From assembly GCA_017619255.1 (NCBI GenBank), contig JAFZSS010000093.1, forward strand, positions 1 to 15,026: a stretch of 15,026 nt of DNA, given 5' to 3'. Below the pieces are notes generated by a model that was not told the origin of the DNA, did not search any database, and saw only the letters and a list, made by a program, of their open reading frames with translations. This document shows positions 14,098 to 15,026 of the stretch, piece by piece (position 1 is the stretch's first letter; each line of letters begins with the position of its first letter). Both the position numbers and the translations under genes were made by a program. The stretch is from Muribaculaceae bacterium (lineage in GTDB: Bacteria; Bacteroidota; Bacteroidia; Bacteroidales; Muribaculaceae).

Positions 14098-15026
14098 TCA
14101 GTCGTAGGCGGTTGACGCAGGAGGTGGGGGCGGGGTGGCGTCCTTGGGGGTGACGGGGCGCCAGAGGTAGAGTTTGTCGCTGGGGCGGATTTTGGCCTCG
14201 GTCTTGATGGAGAAGTGCTCGCCCTTGACGGTCTTTTCCACGGGTTTGAGGTCCACGCGTATTTCCTCGATGGTCAGAGGGATGGCGCCCGTGGTGGGGC
14301 CGATGATCCATGCCTCGTCGCCCACATGCAGTTCGCCTGCCTCCATGAGGAATTCGGCGACGCCCAGCTTGCTGTAGTAGCGTATGCCCTTGGCGGCATA
14401 GACTTTGACCCTTGTGGCGCTGGAGCCGTATTTTGCCGACCATTCGCCGAGGCGCTGCCCCATATAGTAGCCGTCCCAGAAACCGCGGTTGAACACCTTG
14501 CCTAGGCGCTCGTTCCACTCGCTGATGCGCTCATCGGTGTAGGTGCCGTCGCAGATGGCCTTCAGGGCTTCGTCATAGCAACCGACGACGGTGCGCACAT
14601 ATTCCGGCCCGCGTGCGCGGCCCTCGATCTTGAACACGGTCACGCCGGCATCTACCATCTTGTTGAGGAAGTGGATGGTCTTGAGGTCCTTGGGTGACAT
14701 GATGTACTTGTTCTCGATGGCGAGTTCGTCGCCGTTAACCAGGTCGGTGACGAGGTAGCCGCGCCGGCAGATTTGTCGGCAGGCGCCACGATTGGCGCTG
14801 GTGTTCTCCTGATGCAGGCTCATGTAGCACTTGCCGCTCACCGCCATGCATAAGGCGCCGTGGCAGAACATTTCCAGCCTCACGGGCTCGCCATGGGGCC
14901 CGCGAAGGTCATTTTGGTCGATGAAACCGCTGATTTTGGTCACCTGTTCGAGATTGAGCTCGCGAGCGAGCACCATGACATCGGCCCATTGGCTATAGTA
15001 ACGCACGGCCTCGCTGTTGCTCACAT
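14098..15026 (-). CDS. U32-family protein (TrhP/RlhA-like; 5' end outside window)
   Basis: About 309 C-terminal residues are visible. The fragment matches the PROSITE-type U32 signature exactly: from Glu51 it reads EMFCHGALCMAVSGKCYMS (E-x-F-x2-G-A-L-C-x4-G-x-C-x-M-S). It is followed by ANRGACRQICRRGY, supplying further conserved cysteines; numbering is from the first visible Met. Later family landmarks are ENKYIMSPKDL, KIEGRARGPEYVRTVV, NRGFWDGYYMG and a beta-rich C-terminal domain. Once called collagenase-like peptidases, close homologues (TrhP, RlhA) act in prephenate-dependent hydroxylation of tRNA or rRNA. The substrate here is not determined. The first in-frame Met at 15024 is unlikely to be the real start, because homologues have a long N-terminal part before this region. 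The end carries a proline run (PPPPPASTAYD). Confidence 0.88.
   Translation of the reverse strand, partial: VSNSEAVRYYSQWADVMVLARELNLEQVTKISGFIDQNDLRGPHGEPVRLEMFCHGALCMAVSGKCYMSLHQENTSANRGACRQICRRGYLVTDLVNGDELAIENKYIMSPKDLKTIHFLNKMVDAGVTVFKIEGRARGPEYVRTVVGCYDEALKAICDGTYTDERISEWNERLGKVFNRGFWDGYYMGQRLGEWSAKYGSSATRVKVYAAKGIRYYSKLGVAEFLMEAGELHVGDEAWIIGPTTGAIPLTIEEIRVDLKPVEKTVKGEHFSIKTEAKIRPSDKLYLWRPVTPKDATPPPPPASTAYD

Noticed and set aside
1..15026. A defence, toxin-antitoxin or secretion system hidden among the genes
   Set aside because: Every substantial gene fits a known housekeeping or surface family. No nuclease, toxin, TIR, reverse transcriptase or effector-like domain was recognised on either strand.

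Overview
The window looks like chromosomal DNA of a gut-type Bacteroidales bacterium (Muribaculaceae- or Prevotellaceae-like is my guess; the family cannot be fixed from this sequence). Three things support this. Bacteroidota-type promoter boxes (TAnnTTTG, some with TTTG 19 bases upstream) lie in front of most transcription units. The gene content includes a SusD-family protein, a DUF3667 zinc-ribbon membrane protein, a eukaryotic-type glycogen branching enzyme and a single-domain arabinose-5-phosphate isomerase. Shine-Dalgarno sequences are nearly absent.

Layout. Positions 1-1999 (minus) hold a single-SIS-domain KdsD-like isomerase followed by a long open frame. That frame joins a TPR-like protein to a secreted glycerophosphodiester phosphodiesterase (GDPD) without an intervening stop; its 3' end lies outside the window. 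Positions 2031-2292 carry about three tandem copies of an ~87-bp GC/AT-patterned repeat, and the kdsD promoter is built into the first copy. A DUF3667 membrane protein gene (2414-3409, plus) converges on a minus-strand cluster (3417-5293): recF, a DUF721/DciA-like gene overlapping it by four bases, then a hotdog thioesterase. recF and pgeF (5363-6154, plus) diverge from a 69-bp gap, and each has a -7 box only 4-5 bases from its ATG. pgeF and a neutral zinc metallopeptidase gene (6240-7112, minus) converge on a shared hairpin terminator. The metallopeptidase gene diverges from glgB (7333-9417, plus). After the glgB terminator comes a 939-residue SusD-like protein (9577-12396, plus), then a bidirectional hairpin, a creD-like gene (12515-13951, minus) and the C-terminal part of a U32-family (TrhP/RlhA-like) gene running off the right edge.

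Most genes are housekeeping: envelope sugar supply, DNA repair and replication, peptidoglycan editing and glycogen synthesis. No phage, insertion sequence, CRISPR array, tRNA or rRNA was recognised. The most unusual item is the SusD-like gene. It has a non-lipoprotein signal peptide, a complete two-EF-hand dockerin type I module between the signal and the SusD domain, two tandem beta-sandwich modules plus a third C-terminal module, and no SusC partner beside it. The next most unusual are the TPR-GDPD read-through frame and the promoter-bearing tandem repeat upstream of kdsD.
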